A stretch of 64,000 nucleotides of DNA from an uncultured Tenacibaculum sp. (GCA_947498055.1 CANMJA010000005.1:124001-188000); one strand, 5' to 3'; counted from the first letter of the stretch, positions 1-9,435 are shown. Translations and numbers: made by a program. Notes: generated by a model from the letters alone, not told the origin.

Positions 1-944
1 GTGTTAGAAGATCCTAAACCTCTTTTGTTAGAGGCAAAAAAACCAGTTAGATTTATACTGTGTTTATCGTTAATTATTTTTTCTACAGACGAAAAGATAG
101 AAGTGGCATCGTAAAAAGTACCATCTACAAAACCTTCGTCACCTATTCTTTTACTAGCAGAAACTGAAAATGCCCAACCATTACTTAAAAGTCCAGAAGA
201 GTAAGTAGCCATAGCTCTATGACGATAACTTCTGTTAGAAGAAGCATAAGAAACTCTGGTTTCTTTACGGTATTGAGAAGCTCTAGTACTAATATTCGTT
301 GCACCTAAAACTCCTCCGAAGGTATAGTTAGAAGGAGCCAAACCATTGGTAAATTCTTGATTTCTTAATACATCGTTTAAACCTCCCCAATTACTCCATT
401 CTGGTCTTCCTGTAGAAAGTTTATTCATTTCAATGCCATTAATTAGAAGCTTTGCATTGTCAGAATCTAAACCGCGTATTTTAAAGAAAGAAGCGCTAAA
501 TTCAAAAGCAGCAGCTCTTAAATAAGTATCTTTTGATGATTGTAATAAGCCTGAAATATTATCAGAAATAGTAGCATCGTCATTTAATTCGTCATCTGTA
601 ATACTAATAACACTTTGGTCTTGTTCTTCAGAAAAAGTTTCTTCATACATGAAAATGGTACCAAGATTTACTGTTTTTCCTAATAAAGTAACGGGATATC
701 TTTGTGTTTCGTAACCTTCTTTTTTAAATTCTATGAGAAAGTCTCCATTGTTTAGGGTGTTACATTGAAAGAAGCCGTCTTTTTTAGAAAGTATAGATAT
801 ATTTTTGTCTTTAACAGTAATAAAAACTCCTTGCAGAGGTTCTTCAGAAATAGCACTTTTTACAATACCTTTAATGTTATTTTGAGCAAATAAGTTGATG
901 GATGTGGTTATACAGAAAAGTATAGACCCAATTATCTTTTTCAT
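1..944 (-). CDS. TonB-dependent receptor with carboxypeptidase-like N-terminal domain (N-terminal part, runs off the window)
   Basis: Reading the minus strand from the ATG at 942-944 gives an uninterrupted frame to base 1, about 314 codons. It starts with a signal peptide ending in LFAQ, then a CarboxypepD_reg-like beta-sandwich (about residues 24-110: IKGIVKSA, GYETQRYPV), then a plug-like segment with IRGLDSDNAKLLINGIEMN and NWGGLNDVLRNQEF, then the first barrel strands. This is the usual order of Bacteroidota outer-membrane receptors that import ligands with TonB energy. The substrate cannot be read from this part and no SusD partner is visible. The barrel and C-terminus lie outside the window. 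Confidence 0.88.
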   Translation of the reverse strand, partial: MKKIIGSILFCITTSINLFAQNNIKGIVKSAISEEPLQGVFITVKDKNISILSKKDGFFQCNTLNNGDFLIEFKKEGYETQRYPVTLLGKTVNLGTIFMYEETFSEEQDQSVISITDDELNDDATISDNISGLLQSSKDTYLRAAAFEFSASFFKIRGLDSDNAKLLINGIEMNKLSTGRPEWSNWGGLNDVLRNQEFTNGLAPSNYTFGGVLGATNISTRASQYRKETRVSYASSNRSYRHRAMATYSSGLLSNGWAFSVSASKRIGDEGFVDGTFYDATSIFSSVEKIINDKHSINLTGFFASNKRGLGSSN

Positions 945-1054
945 ATTTTTTTCATTTTCAATAGCACCGCTAAAGTAGAATTTTTATTATAAGTTTTCTT
1001 TTTATTAAGAAAATTTTAACATTTAAAAACAAAGTATTACCATGTAAAATGTTC

Positions 1055-1062
1055 TAGTTTTG
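1055..1062 (+). promoter_or_regulatory. Candidate Bacteroidota -7 box TAGTTTTG
   Basis: TAGTTTTG fits TAnnTTTG, the -7 element of the Bacteroidota primary sigma factor, and lies 30 bases before the ATG at 1093. No convincing TTTG was seen 19 bases upstream, so this is a half-supported promoter. Confidence 0.4.
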
Positions 1063-1092
1063 TGACTGCTATAAAGAAAAATATCCTTTGTT

Positions 1093-2142
1093 ATGAAAAA
1101 CATTTTCCTCTTTTTGTTCTCGTTTTTTATTCTGATTTCTATTTCTGCTCAAAAGAAATATGCCATAAGAACTGTTGCCTTTTACAATCTTGAGAATTTA
1201 TTTGATACTATAAATGATGTTACTAAAGACGATGAATTTAGTCCGATAATGGAATTGAAGTCGAATAAATCGAAAGCATATTGGGGTAAAATAGCGAATT
1301 TATCGAAGGTAATTAGTCAATTGGGAGAGGAAAAAACCAAAACGAGTCCGGCAATATTAGGAGTTGCAGAAATAGAAAATAGAAATGTTTTAGAAGATTT
1401 AGTGAAATCTGAAAAATTAAAAAGAAAAAATTATGGAATAATCCATTTTGATTCTCCCGATAAAAGAGGAATAGATGTTGCTTTGTTATACCAGCCAAAA
1501 TATTTTAAACCAATACATTATGAAGCTGTAAATCCGAATATTTATTTTAAAAACAGAAAAGTTTTTACAAGAGATATTCTTTTGGTTTCGGGGTATTTAG
1601 ATGAAGAGTTAATACATGTTATTGTAAATCATTGGCCATCGAGAAGAGGAGGAGAAGTGGAAAGTAACTACTTAAGAGAAAAAGCTGCTTTTAAAGTAAC
1701 CCAAATGATAGATAAAATTAGAGAGAATGATGCCAATGCAAAGATTCTTATTATGGGAGATTTTAATGATGATCCTATTAATTCTAGCTTTAAAAAAGTT
1801 TTGCAAACAAAATCTAAAAAAGAGAATGTTGGAGAGAAAGATATATTTAATCCTTATGAAAAAATGTTTGCAAAAGGATTAAATACTTTAGGATATAGAG
1901 ATAATATAAATTTGTTTGATCAAATATTATTTACAGCTCCTTTACTAGAGCAAGCCAAAGAAGAAAAAAAGTATGCTACCTATAAAATGTTTAAATCTGG
2001 AATAGGTAACAAACGTTTTTTAACACAAAAGAAAGGACGCTATAAAGGCTATCCTTTTAGAAGCTTTTCTAACGGAATATATACAGGTGGATATAGTGAT
2101 CATTACCCTGTTTATTTGTATTTAATTAAAGAAAAGAACTAG
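1093..2142 (+). CDS. Secreted endonuclease/exonuclease/phosphatase-family protein
   Basis: This 349-residue protein has a signal peptide (residues 1-20, ending ISAQ) followed by a DNase I-like fold. Family motifs are in order: YNLENLFDT (31-39), AEIEN with the metal-binding Glu (92-96), NHWPSR with the catalytic His (179-184), GDFNDDP (222-228) and a final YSDHYPVY near residue 335. The family covers nucleases and phosphodiesterases, and in flavobacteria such exported proteins often sit in phosphate or nucleic-acid scavenging settings. Its actual substrate is not evident. It is transcribed divergently from the receptor at the left edge. Confidence 0.88.
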   Translation: MKNIFLFLFSFFILISISAQKKYAIRTVAFYNLENLFDTINDVTKDDEFSPIMELKSNKSKAYWGKIANLSKVISQLGEEKTKTSPAILGVAEIENRNVLEDLVKSEKLKRKNYGIIHFDSPDKRGIDVALLYQPKYFKPIHYEAVNPNIYFKNRKVFTRDILLVSGYLDEELIHVIVNHWPSRRGGEVESNYLREKAAFKVTQMIDKIRENDANAKILIMGDFNDDPINSSFKKVLQTKSKKENVGEKDIFNPYEKMFAKGLNTLGYRDNINLFDQILFTAPLLEQAKEEKKYATYKMFKSGIGNKRFLTQKKGRYKGYPFRSFSNGIYTGGYSDHYPVYLYLIKEKN

Positions 2143-2493
2143 AAAAATATAATGATTCTCGATACAATTTTTTTCCATTTTATTCCGAAAAATCACTCGA
2201 ATTGACAGAGTTTATTCCAAATGCACAACGGATTATGATTTAGTTTTTATAGAGATCAGTAAATAACTGCTCCTTTTAAAATATTGTTTTTAGCTATAAA
2301 ATAAGTTTTTGATAGCTAGTTTGGGTCTAGAGAACTTTTTAGATTCTAAATGAATCTCGACTGCGCTCGATTTGACATAATTTATATGATTTACGGATAT
2401 TTATTTTTATACTTTGCTAATCTAAAGGTTTGAGTTGATATACAAAATCTTAATCTGAAAAGTGTATTAGAGGAAACCGTTTCTAATAATTCA
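2143..2493. other. Gene-free stretch with dispersed-repeat copies
   Basis: There is no supportable coding frame. The stretch contains one copy of a dispersed intergenic repeat (2155-2207) and, at 2355-2370, TCTCGACTGCGCTCGA, a short inverted TCGA...TCGA motif. A related CTTCGACTG sequence recurs near 3012. Confidence 0.6.
2155..2207 (+). repeat. Dispersed intergenic repeat, copy 1
   Basis: The sequence reads TTCTCGATACAA, a T/C-rich run, CCGAAAAATCACTCGA and then TTGACA. It aligns with 3346-3400 (TCTCGATACC, T/C-rich run, TCTGAAAAAAACACTCGA, TGTGACA) at the same length and order of blocks. No reading frame is conserved between the copies. Confidence 0.6.
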
Positions 2494-2865
2494 TTAATTT
2501 TTACAAATTTCGATTAAATAATTATTTAATCGAAGTTGGAATAAAGTACCTTTTAAAAGATCTTCTATTTGCCCTAATTCAATTCTAGAAACTGCTAAGC
2601 TCACTTTATTGGATGGAGTTTGTAATAATAAAGACCTACAATCGTCTCCTATTTTACAATCAAAACATTGTCTTTGCATTTTAGAGTCTATAATTTTTTC
2701 AAGAAATAACTCCATCTCTTCTTCTTTTAAATGAAAGCCAATGTCTCTAAAAATAACTTGCGTTAAGTTGGTAGAAGTGTTATTCCATATAAAAGAAATA
2801 CCTATTTTATTTTCGTATATTTTAATTATTTCGTTCAAAACCTTAATTTTTATATTAGATAACAA
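2494..2865 (-). CDS. Conserved hypothetical protein with CFDCKIGDDC motif
   Basis: A 123-residue soluble protein. The most distinctive segment is QCFDCKIGDDCRSLLL (about residues 65-80), with three closely spaced cysteines, followed by SNKVSLAVSRIELGQIEDLL. I do not recognise a named family, although the look is that of a lineage-conserved flavobacterial protein. The start is uncertain: the frame opens with TTG at 2865, and no ATG occurs until well inside. Another TTG at 2838 would give 114 residues. A TATATTTG box overlaps the first TTG, which favours the later start. Confidence 0.6.
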   Translation of the reverse strand: MLSNIKIKVLNEIIKIYENKIGISFIWNNTSTNLTQVIFRDIGFHLKEEEMELFLEKIIDSKMQRQCFDCKIGDDCRSLLLQTPSNKVSLAVSRIELGQIEDLLKGTLFQLRLNNYLIEICKN

Positions 2866-3054
2866 ATATAATGTTTATTTAGATTAATTATAAATAATGT
2901 TTTTCTTTATCTCTTATAAAAATTAATACCATTTACGTAATTTAATTTCGTGTAAATAATTTTGTTAATTTGATAGGGATTATTCATAATAAAATGAAGA
3001 ATAATTTTGTACTTCGACTGTCGCTCGGCAGAACTATCGAAAAGCTATCAAACT

Positions 3055-3109
3055 GTTCTCGACATATTTTTTATTTTGTTATCTTTTCATAAAAAATACT
3101 CGAACTTAT
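3055..3109 (+). repeat. Dispersed intergenic repeat, degenerate copy 2
   Basis: It reads GTTCTCGACATA, a T-rich run, TTTTCATAAAAAATACTCGAAC. The order matches copies at 2155 and 3346 but it is more diverged. Confidence 0.45.
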
Positions 3110-3147
3110 ATATGTGTAATATACACTTTGAAACAACCTGATTTTAA

Positions 3148-3179
3148 AGACCTCACAGTTTTGAAAACCTGTGAGGTCT
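3148..3179. repeat. REP-like hairpin AGACCTCACAG ... CTGTGAGGTCT
   Basis: Perfect 11-bp stem (3148-3158 with 3169-3179) around a TTTTGAAAAC loop, followed by TGTGTTTTT. It could terminate a transcript, but the nearest plus-strand gene ends a kilobase away. A degenerate copy with the same AAAGAC...GGTTTT..AAAACC layout lies at 38666-38700, so a dispersed palindromic element is more likely. Confidence 0.6.
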
Positions 3180-3213
3180 GTGTTTTTATTGGTCTCAAAA
3201 AAGGGTTAAAACC

Positions 3214-3229
3214 CTGCACTTAAGTGCAG
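3214..3229. repeat. Perfect palindrome CTGCACTTAAGTGCAG
   Basis: Sixteen-base perfect palindrome, directly preceded by a second small inverted repeat AGGGTTAAAACCCT. No gene lies within 200 bases, so a structural or repeat role is more likely than an operator. Confidence 0.5.
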
Positions 3230-3274
3230 AGTCGTTTATTACGTGCTAACCTAAGCTATATTATTATGGATAAA

Positions 3275-3400
3275 ATTAATTTTTAAATTATTGGTTTTCA
3301 GTTGTATTGTTGGTTTTGTAGAGGTGTGTTGAGAACAGTTCGATAGTATCTCGATACCATTTTTCTTCCTTTTTGTCTGAAAAAAACACTCGATGTGACA
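3275..3400 (+). repeat. Dispersed intergenic repeat, long copy 3
   Basis: The left 27 bases (3275-3301, ending ATTGGTTTTCAG) are identical to the reverse complement of 59521-59547. The similarity continues through GTGTTGAGAA-AGTT-GATA, ATACCATTTTT and GTCTGAAAAAA. The right half (3346-3400) also matches 2155-2207. The copies are 56 kb apart, both intergenic, and in opposite orientation. Confidence 0.7.
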
Positions 3401-3457
3401 TTTTAGTTTAATTCATTATTAATGGGATATAAATAGAAATTAGGTTACTAAGAAAAA

Positions 3458-5143
3458 CTATTTTAAATCTTTTAAAAGCAATTGAATAGAGGTATTTCCA
3501 TTCCAAGTATTTTCTTCCAATTGATACGTGATTTCAAAACCATTGTTAATTTCACTCATTTTATCACCCAAATTAAAACCAATAGCTCCAAAGGTACTTT
3601 TATTACTTCCTTGAAAAACATTTAGTTTTAAGTGTTTTTTATCTTCACCTACTTGTTTTCCATACCCATTATCTCGAACAGTACTTGTTTTAAAAATGGG
3701 ATTCATATTTAGTGGGCCAAAAGGCCCCATTTGTTTAATTATTCTATAAAATTTAGGCGTAATTTCTGTAAAATCTAACTCCGTATCCACTATAATTTCT
3801 GGAGTTAATAACTCTTTATTTATGGTTTTTTTTACAACTTCTTCAAATTTTTGCTTAAAAGATTCGTAATTTTCAGGTAATAAAGTTAAACCAGCAGCAT
3901 ATTTATGTCCACCATATTGTTCCATAAACTCTTCACAAGCCTCTAAAGCATTATATACATCAAAACCTTTTACAGAACGAACAGATGCAGCTAGTTTTTC
4001 TCCACTTTTTGTAAATACAACCGTAGGTCTATAATAAGTTTCTGTTAATCGAGAAGCTACGATACCAATAACTCCTTTGTGCCAAGTTTCATCATATACA
4101 ACGGTCGTATAATTGTCTGTTTCATTAGCGTCTTCTATTTGCAGTAAAGCTGCTTTTGTAATTTTTTTATCTAATTCTCTTCTATTAACATTAAATTGTT
4201 CGATAGAGGAGGCAATTTCTAAAGCATCGTCCAAATTATTTTCAATAAGTAAACTAACCGCATAATTACCATGCTTTATTCTTCCAGCAGCATTAATTCT
4301 TGGCGCAATAATAAAAACAACATCAGAGATAGAAATTTCTTTCTTGTTAAGTTGGTGTATTAATACTTCAATTCCAATTCTAGGATTGGAGTTAATAACT
4401 TGTAAACCATAATAAGCTAAAATTCTGTTTTCACCAGTCATAGGAACAATATCTGCCGCAATAGCAGTTACAACAAGATCTAAATAGGGAATTAAATCAT
4501 GAATGGTTTTTCCTTTTTTATAAGCTAATGCTTGTATTAATTTAAAGCCAACTCCACAGCCACAAAGTTCTTTATAAGGATACGAACAATCTTTTCTTTT
4601 CGGATTTAAAACAGCGCTAGCATTTGGTATCTGTTCTCCTGGTTTATGATGATCACAAATAATAAAGTCTATACCTTTTTCTTTGGCATAAGTAACTTTA
4701 TCTATTGCTTTAATACCACAATCTAAAGCAATGATTAAACTAAATTCATTATCGTTAGCAAAATCAATTCCTTTATAAGAAATGCCATATCCTTCTTCAT
4801 ATCTGTCAGGAATATAGGTAGAGATATTAGTGTAATAAGTAATTAAATAGGAATACATTAAAGACACAGAGGTAGTACCATCTACATCATAATCACCAAA
4901 GATTAAAATATTCTCTTTGTTTTTAATTGCTTCTTCTATTCTAGAAACAGCCTTATCCATATCTTTCATTATGTATGGATCGTGTAAATTATCTAAAGAA
5001 GGACGAAAAAAATCTTTCGCTTCCTTAAAGTTTGTAATTCCTCTTTGTACTAAAACCGAAGCTATTTTAGAGCTTACAGATAATTCTGAAGCTAAATTTT
5101 TAACAATAGTACTATTAGGTTCGGGTTTTAGACTCCAACGCAT
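3458..5143 (-). CDS. recJ: Single-stranded-DNA-specific exonuclease RecJ
   Basis: This 561-residue protein has the DHH phosphoesterase motifs GDYDVDGTTS (83-92), DCG (141-143) and DHH (164-166), and the DHHA1 nucleic-acid-binding part with YGGHKYAAG (around residue 415). RecJ degrades single-stranded DNA 5' to 3' in recombinational and mismatch repair using two divalent metals. Length and motif order are normal for the family and all metal ligands I could check are present. The ATG at 5143 gives the expected MRWSL start. Confidence 0.95.
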   Translation of the reverse strand: MRWSLKPEPNSTIVKNLASELSVSSKIASVLVQRGITNFKEAKDFFRPSLDNLHDPYIMKDMDKAVSRIEEAIKNKENILIFGDYDVDGTTSVSLMYSYLITYYTNISTYIPDRYEEGYGISYKGIDFANDNEFSLIIALDCGIKAIDKVTYAKEKGIDFIICDHHKPGEQIPNASAVLNPKRKDCSYPYKELCGCGVGFKLIQALAYKKGKTIHDLIPYLDLVVTAIAADIVPMTGENRILAYYGLQVINSNPRIGIEVLIHQLNKKEISISDVVFIIAPRINAAGRIKHGNYAVSLLIENNLDDALEIASSIEQFNVNRRELDKKITKAALLQIEDANETDNYTTVVYDETWHKGVIGIVASRLTETYYRPTVVFTKSGEKLAASVRSVKGFDVYNALEACEEFMEQYGGHKYAAGLTLLPENYESFKQKFEEVVKKTINKELLTPEIIVDTELDFTEITPKFYRIIKQMGPFGPLNMNPIFKTSTVRDNGYGKQVGEDKKHLKLNVFQGSNKSTFGAIGFNLGDKMSEINNGFEITYQLEENTWNGNTSIQLLLKDLK

Positions 5144-5196
5144 AGTTTACATTTTTTTAATTCGATATAATATGAAAAAGCATATTTTTTGTAAAA

Positions 5197-5622
5197 TTAA
5201 GAATCGTAAAATTTAATTTCTGTAGTTACCGTAGAAAATTTTCGAAACATCTCTAAAACTCCACAGTATTTTTCTACAGATAAATCTACTACTTTTTTTA
5301 ATTTTTCTTCCTCAAGATTTTCTCCATAAAAATGATAAATAACATGTGTTTTATCATAATATTTAGGATGTTCATCTGTTAAATTAGCTTCAACTGTTAT
5401 TTTAAAATCGGTGAAATTTACGCGCATTTTTTCAGCAATAAGTACTACATCTAACCCAGAACAACCAGCTAAAGAAGATAACATTAAAGCTTTAGGAGAA
5501 GCACCAACCTCATTACCGCCATTAGAAAATGAAGTGTCCATTAGAACTTGTGCACCATTAGGATTATCACTTTTAAATAATAGGTTTTTCTTCCATTCTG
5601 TAGTTACAATATTTGATGCCAT
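5197..5622 (-). CDS. OsmC/Ohr-family redox protein
   Basis: The OsmC fold is recognisable from GASPKALMLSSLAGCSGLDV with the first redox cysteine and VEKYCGVLEMF with the second. Members reduce organic hydroperoxides through the two cysteines. The frame extends upstream to 5679, but the ATG at 5622 (MASNIVTTEW) gives the usual 141-residue length, while the extra N-terminal stretch would cover most of the short divergent promoter region. It is divergent from the AhpD-like gene 60 bases away, which fits a shared peroxide-defence role. Confidence 0.85.
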   Translation of the reverse strand: MASNIVTTEWKKNLLFKSDNPNGAQVLMDTSFSNGGNEVGASPKALMLSSLAGCSGLDVVLIAEKMRVNFTDFKITVEANLTDEHPKYYDKTHVIYHFYGENLEEEKLKKVVDLSVEKYCGVLEMFRKFSTVTTEIKFYDS

Positions 5623-5682
5623 GTGAGATTTTTTTTGTTTATTGTGTGAAATTACGAAACTATTTAAAAACAAGAACAAATT

Positions 5683-6273
5683 ATGCCATTAGTAACACCT
5701 TTAGATCCGAATCATGATGAAGAAACAAAGAGATTAGCGGATTTTTATAACGAAACACTAGGTTTCTGCCCTAATTCTGTATTAACCATGCAGCGAAGAC
5801 CAGAAATTTCAAAGGCTTTTATTAATTTAAATAAAGCAGTAATGGAGAATCATGGACGTGTTACTTCTGCTTTAAAAAGAATGATTGCTTGGGTAAGTAG
5901 CAATGCTACAGGTTGTCGTTATTGTCAGGCACACGCTATAAGAGCAGCAGAACGTTATGGGGCAGAGCAAGAACAATTAGATAATATTTGGGAGTACAAA
6001 ACACATCCTGCTTTTTCAGATGCAGAAAGGGCAGCCTTAGATTTTTCTTTAGCAGCTTCTATGGTACCAAATAATGTAGATGAGAATATAAAAACAGAAC
6101 TATATAAATACTGGAAAGAAGGAGAGATTGTAGAAATGTTAGGAGTAATTTCTCTTTTTGGTTATTTAAATAGATGGAACGATTCTATGGGAACAAGTAT
6201 TGAAGATGGGGCAGTAGAGAGCGGAGATCAGTATTTAGGAAAACATGGCTGGAACAAAGGAAAGCATGTGTAA
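5683..6273 (+). CDS. Carboxymuconolactone decarboxylase/AhpD-like alkylhydroperoxidase-family protein
   Basis: A 196-residue helical protein with CRYCQAH, the CxxC..H active site of the AhpD family, in the context RMIAWVSSNATGCRYCQAHAI. The first cysteines and the His form the peroxidase relay in characterised members. The overall layout resembles the peroxidase-related subgroup rather than gamma-carboxymuconolactone decarboxylases of aromatic catabolism, and no aromatic-degradation genes are nearby. It lies beside the divergent OsmC gene and is followed by a hairpin terminator. Confidence 0.82.
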   Translation: MPLVTPLDPNHDEETKRLADFYNETLGFCPNSVLTMQRRPEISKAFINLNKAVMENHGRVTSALKRMIAWVSSNATGCRYCQAHAIRAAERYGAEQEQLDNIWEYKTHPAFSDAERAALDFSLAASMVPNNVDENIKTELYKYWKEGEIVEMLGVISLFGYLNRWNDSMGTSIEDGAVESGDQYLGKHGWNKGKHV

Positions 6274-6287
6274 TTAATATATAAAAT

Positions 6288-6327
6288 AACCACCTATATC
6301 TTTAGACATTTTATAGGTGGTTTTTTT
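6288..6327 (+). terminator. Rho-independent terminator
   Basis: Stem AACCACCTATA (6288-6298) with TATAGGTGGTT (6312-6322), followed by a T run. It sits 15 bases after the AhpD-like gene and could also serve the convergent regulator gene. Confidence 0.85.
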
Positions 6328-6348
6328 GTGAAAAAATGGAAGCTAAAT

Positions 6349-7143
6349 TTAGAATTTCGATATGAACGTAACTAAATTAATATCTCTAGAAAGAGAGAGT
6401 TTTTTACGTATTCTATATCTTCCCATTTTAACACTATCATAAGAAATACCCATTAAAAGGGCAATATCTTTAGAGCTTAAGTTTAATTTTAAAAAGGAAC
6501 AAAGTTTTAGTTCAGATGGACTAAGAGATGGGTATTCTGTTTTTAATCTGATAAAAAAGCCATCGTTAATTTGTTCAAAATGCGTTTTAAACTCATTCCA
6601 ATTATTTTTTGAGTTATTTTTAAAAATAACACTTAACTGCTTTAATTTTGAATGATATTTACAAGGTATTTCGTTTTGTAATCTTTCTATAAATTGTTTT
6701 TTTAATTCTTCATTTTCTATAGCTTGTAATGCAGAAGTTGCAAGTTTTTTGTTTTTTAATTCAAGATTTTTTTTGACTTCAAATAATTTTAACTCAACTA
6801 TTTTATTTCTGTCTTCAATTAATTTTTTTTCTAATTGATGTTTCGATTTTATTTTAAAAAAATAAAAAAAAGTATAAACTAGAGAAACACAGTAAATAAT
6901 AAAAAATACCCAAATAAACATAGATCTAGTTTTAATCTGACTAAAAGTTAGTTCTAGATTTTTTTTGTCATACGTATCTATAAGCATACAAGAAAAATAG
7001 TTTTTAGTTTTTTCTAAGTATTTATTACTGCTATAATAATTAGTGAAATTGTTAGAAGCAAAAACTTTAGATTGAATAGGAAAAGAGAAAATTAATATGA
7101 GTAATAAGCTTTTACAAGCAAACGATTTATTAGAAGGGGACAT
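6349..7143 (-). CDS. Membrane-anchored LuxR-type HTH regulator with very short periplasmic part
   Basis: A 264-residue protein: signal peptide (about 1-30), some 40 periplasmic residues, one membrane span (around 75-97, MFIWVFFIIYCVSLVYTFFY), a lysine/glutamate-rich coiled coil, and a C-terminal helix-turn-helix (LSPSELKLCSFLKLNLSSKD, then IALLMGISYDSVKMGRYRIR). Flavobacterial relatives usually carry many TPR repeats outside the membrane, which are essentially absent here, so the sensor may act through a partner. It is divergent from the GH16 gene and is the obvious candidate regulator of that locus. Confidence 0.8.
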   Translation of the reverse strand: MSPSNKSFACKSLLLILIFSFPIQSKVFASNNFTNYYSSNKYLEKTKNYFSCMLIDTYDKKNLELTFSQIKTRSMFIWVFFIIYCVSLVYTFFYFFKIKSKHQLEKKLIEDRNKIVELKLFEVKKNLELKNKKLATSALQAIENEELKKQFIERLQNEIPCKYHSKLKQLSVIFKNNSKNNWNEFKTHFEQINDGFFIRLKTEYPSLSPSELKLCSFLKLNLSSKDIALLMGISYDSVKMGRYRIRKKLSLSRDINLVTFISKF

Positions 7144-7534
7144 AATAAGGTTTGATTTATAAGATTGGTTATTTAAATAATTACGTTGAAAACAATAACT
7201 AATAAGGTAATTTGTTATTGTGTATATAGTTTTTAGGGGATTTAGAAGTTGTTATTCTAAATGTCACATTTACAGTTAAATGCGATTTTTTGTTGTGTTT
7301 ATTTTTGTTAAATAAGATGTTTTAGGACTCTTTTGTTACTTTATGTAACGCATTATATACTTTTTGTAATCCTTTTTTAGAGCAAGATTCTTGCTATTAT
7401 TTAGAGTTTTGTATTGAGATTAGTTTTTTGTGTTTATTTATTTGATAATCAGTTGTTTTTGTTGTGATAAATATAGTTAAAAATTAATTTAATCCCTAGA
7501 TAATATTATATAAATCGAATTAAAACCATATATA
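7144..7534. promoter_or_regulatory. 390-bp divergent regulatory region
   Basis: This non-coding region lies between the LuxR-type gene and the GH16 gene. It contains AGTTTTTAGGGGAT (7228-7241), whose reverse complement recurs before the DUF5060 gene, and the inverted repeat GTTAC-TTTAT-GTAAC (7335-7349). Both are plausible regulator sites but neither is proven. Confidence 0.5.
7228..7241 (-). promoter_or_regulatory. Shared ATCCCCTAAAAA-type motif, site 1
   Basis: On the minus strand this reads ATCCCCTAAAAACT, about 85 bases before the start of the regulator gene. The same core occurs at 9436-9450 in the other regulatory gap of the locus. Confidence 0.4.
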
Positions 7535-9394
7535 ATGAAAAAAGATAACTCTTATTATTTAATTATTATTTGTTTTATTTTTTGCACAAATGTATTTGCA
7601 CAAATACCAGCTGCACCATTTAATAAAACATGGAAAAAAGTAGATATTCTTTCAGATGAATTTGTAGGAAATACATTAGATGAAACAAAATGGGACGACT
7701 ATCATCCTCACTGGTCGGGTAGACCACCTAGTGAATTTAAAAAAGGAAGCGCATATGTAGAAGGAGGTTATCTAAAATTAAAATCGACCTTAAAAAAAGA
7801 TCCATCTACAGTAAATAATCCACTTGAAGATATTTGGGTAAATTCTGCAGCCTGTGTATCTAAAGGATGGGATGCTAAGCCAGGATACTATTATGAAGCA
7901 AGATTTAAAGCTTCATCGTTATCCATGACTTCTTCTTTTTGGTTTAGAGTAGGTAGTTTTTCAGAAATTGATGTAATAGAACATATAGGTAATCCTTCTG
8001 TAGAAAGAAGGCAAAATGACTTACCTTTTGAGTATGCTGCAAATACACATTATTATGGAAAGCATGCAGGACTAAAAAATAAGAAAGCAACATGGAAAAT
8101 GCCAGAAAGAGGTCGTGATGATTTTCATACCTATGGTTTTTGGTGGAAAAGTGCCAATGAATTATTGTTTTATTATGATGGAAAAGAAGTAATGAAAATT
8201 GTACCTCGTGTTCCTCTTGATGAAAATTTAAAAATGATTTTCGATACAGAAGTTTTTCCTTTTGCACAAGCAGGAGTTCCTAATATAGGTTTACCAAAAG
8301 TAGAAAACTTAAATGATAATTCGAAGAATACCATGCTCGTAGACTGGGTGAGAGTTTATGAATTAACAGATAAAGCCAAGTTAGAAGATACAGTTTCTTT
8401 TAAAGATGCACCTACTATTATTAATCAGAGTAATGAATATTCTTTTAATGTCGAATATGTAGCTTCTGAAGATAGAGAGATTGTAGTAGGTTTTTATAAA
8501 AACGGTAAATGGGTAGCCTCTAAGAAAGAAAAAGTAAATGAAGGTATTGGTATAGAAAAGATAACAGTAAATCTTCCAGATCTTCCAGAAATTGGAAAAG
8601 GTTATAGTTATAAACTACATATTCGACCTTTAAATTCTACCTGGAGAGAGGCTATAGATACGGAAGATATAGAAAATGTTGAAGTAGTAAAACAGTTTAT
8701 TACAGATGGAACTTATTTTATTAACTCAGTACAAAATGAACAACGATTACTAGCAAGAGCTTTAGAATCTCATAGTGCGAGAATGCATGGTGTAGCGAGA
8801 TTTGATGATCAAAAATGGATTTTTAAACGCATTGAAAAGAATGTGTATACAATAAAAAATAAAGGAACTAAAAGATATTTGGAGGTTCCTAATAGAAAAT
8901 GTGTTAATGGTGCTAATGTTGCTACTTGGACGTCTGCAAATGAGAATCACCAAAAATGGATCGTAGTTGAAAATGGTAATGGAGTTTATGGTTTAAAACC
9001 ATTGCATTGTGAAAATTTAGGATTAGACGTATCTGCAGGAGCAATTGATGCAAATGTTCAAATTTGGAGTTATGATGTAAATAATAGAAATCAGAAATGG
9101 CGTATAGTTGAGGTAGAAAGTGTTGCGAATAGAAATATTATTAATAGTGATTTTGAAACACTTGTAAATGATAAAAAGCAAATAGTATTTTATCCTAATC
9201 CGTCAAAAGAAAAGATAGTTGTCTCTGGATTAGAAAAAGGTGACGATATAAGTATATACGATCTTCAGGGTAAAAAAGTAAAGACATTAAAATCTAATAG
9301 AGAAAAAGAAGAAATAACTATTTCTGATTTATCTCAAGGAATATATTTAATTAAAATAAACAATAAAGCTCCTTTTAAATTGATAAAAAATTAA
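7535..9394 (+). CDS. Secreted GH16 agarase/porphyranase-like glycoside hydrolase with ricin-type CBM and T9SS tail
   Basis: A 619-residue protein: signal peptide ending FAQ (21-23), GH16 catalytic domain (about 30-275) with the retaining motif E144-I-D146-V-I-E149, an uncharacterised beta-sandwich (about 285-385), a ricin-type trefoil/CBM13 (about 390-530; repeated QKW), and a type IX secretion tail (about 549-619; [19 protein letters not shown]). The segments [13 protein letters not shown] and [11 protein letters not shown] resemble beta-agarases and porphyranases more than laminarinases, so a red-algal galactan is the likely substrate. The exact specificity cannot be assigned by eye. Confidence 0.87.
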   Translation: MKKDNSYYLIIICFIFCTNVFAQIPAAPFNKTWKKVDILSDEFVGNTLDETKWDDYHPHWSGRPPSEFKKGSAYVEGGYLKLKSTLKKDPSTVNNPLEDIWVNSAACVSKGWDAKPGYYYEARFKASSLSMTSSFWFRVGSFSEIDVIEHIGNPSVERRQNDLPFEYAANTHYYGKHAGLKNKKATWKMPERGRDDFHTYGFWWKSANELLFYYDGKEVMKIVPRVPLDENLKMIFDTEVFPFAQAGVPNIGLPKVENLNDNSKNTMLVDWVRVYELTDKAKLEDTVSFKDAPTIINQSNEYSFNVEYVASEDREIVVGFYKNGKWVASKKEKVNEGIGIEKITVNLPDLPEIGKGYSYKLHIRPLNSTWREAIDTEDIENVEVVKQFITDGTYFINSVQNEQRLLARALESHSARMHGVARFDDQKWIFKRIEKNVYTIKNKGTKRYLEVPNRKCVNGANVATWTSANENHQKWIVVENGNGVYGLKPLHCENLGLDVSAGAIDANVQIWSYDVNNRNQKWRIVEVESVANRNIINSDFETLVNDKKQIVFYPNPSKEKIVVSGLEKGDDISIYDLQGKKVKTLKSNREKEEITISDLSQGIYLIKINNKAPFKLIKN

Positions 9395-9435
9395 TGATTG
9401 GTTATTAAAGTTTAAATAATCAACCAATAAAAATG

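Larger units (their letters stand above)
2866..3457. other. Gene-free 590-bp stretch carrying several repeats and hairpins
   Basis: No coding frame can be supported. The stretch holds two copies of the dispersed repeat, a strong GACCTCACAG hairpin and a perfect 16-base palindrome, listed separately. Their density suggests that intergenic repeats accumulate here. Confidence 0.6.

Noticed and set aside
3275..3400. Interpreting the dispersed repeat as an insertion sequence remnant
   Set aside because: No transposase fragment, no clear terminal inverted repeats and no target duplication were seen.
4917..5216. Plus-strand frame of 99 codons across the recJ start
   Set aside because: Mostly antisense to recJ and without coding character.
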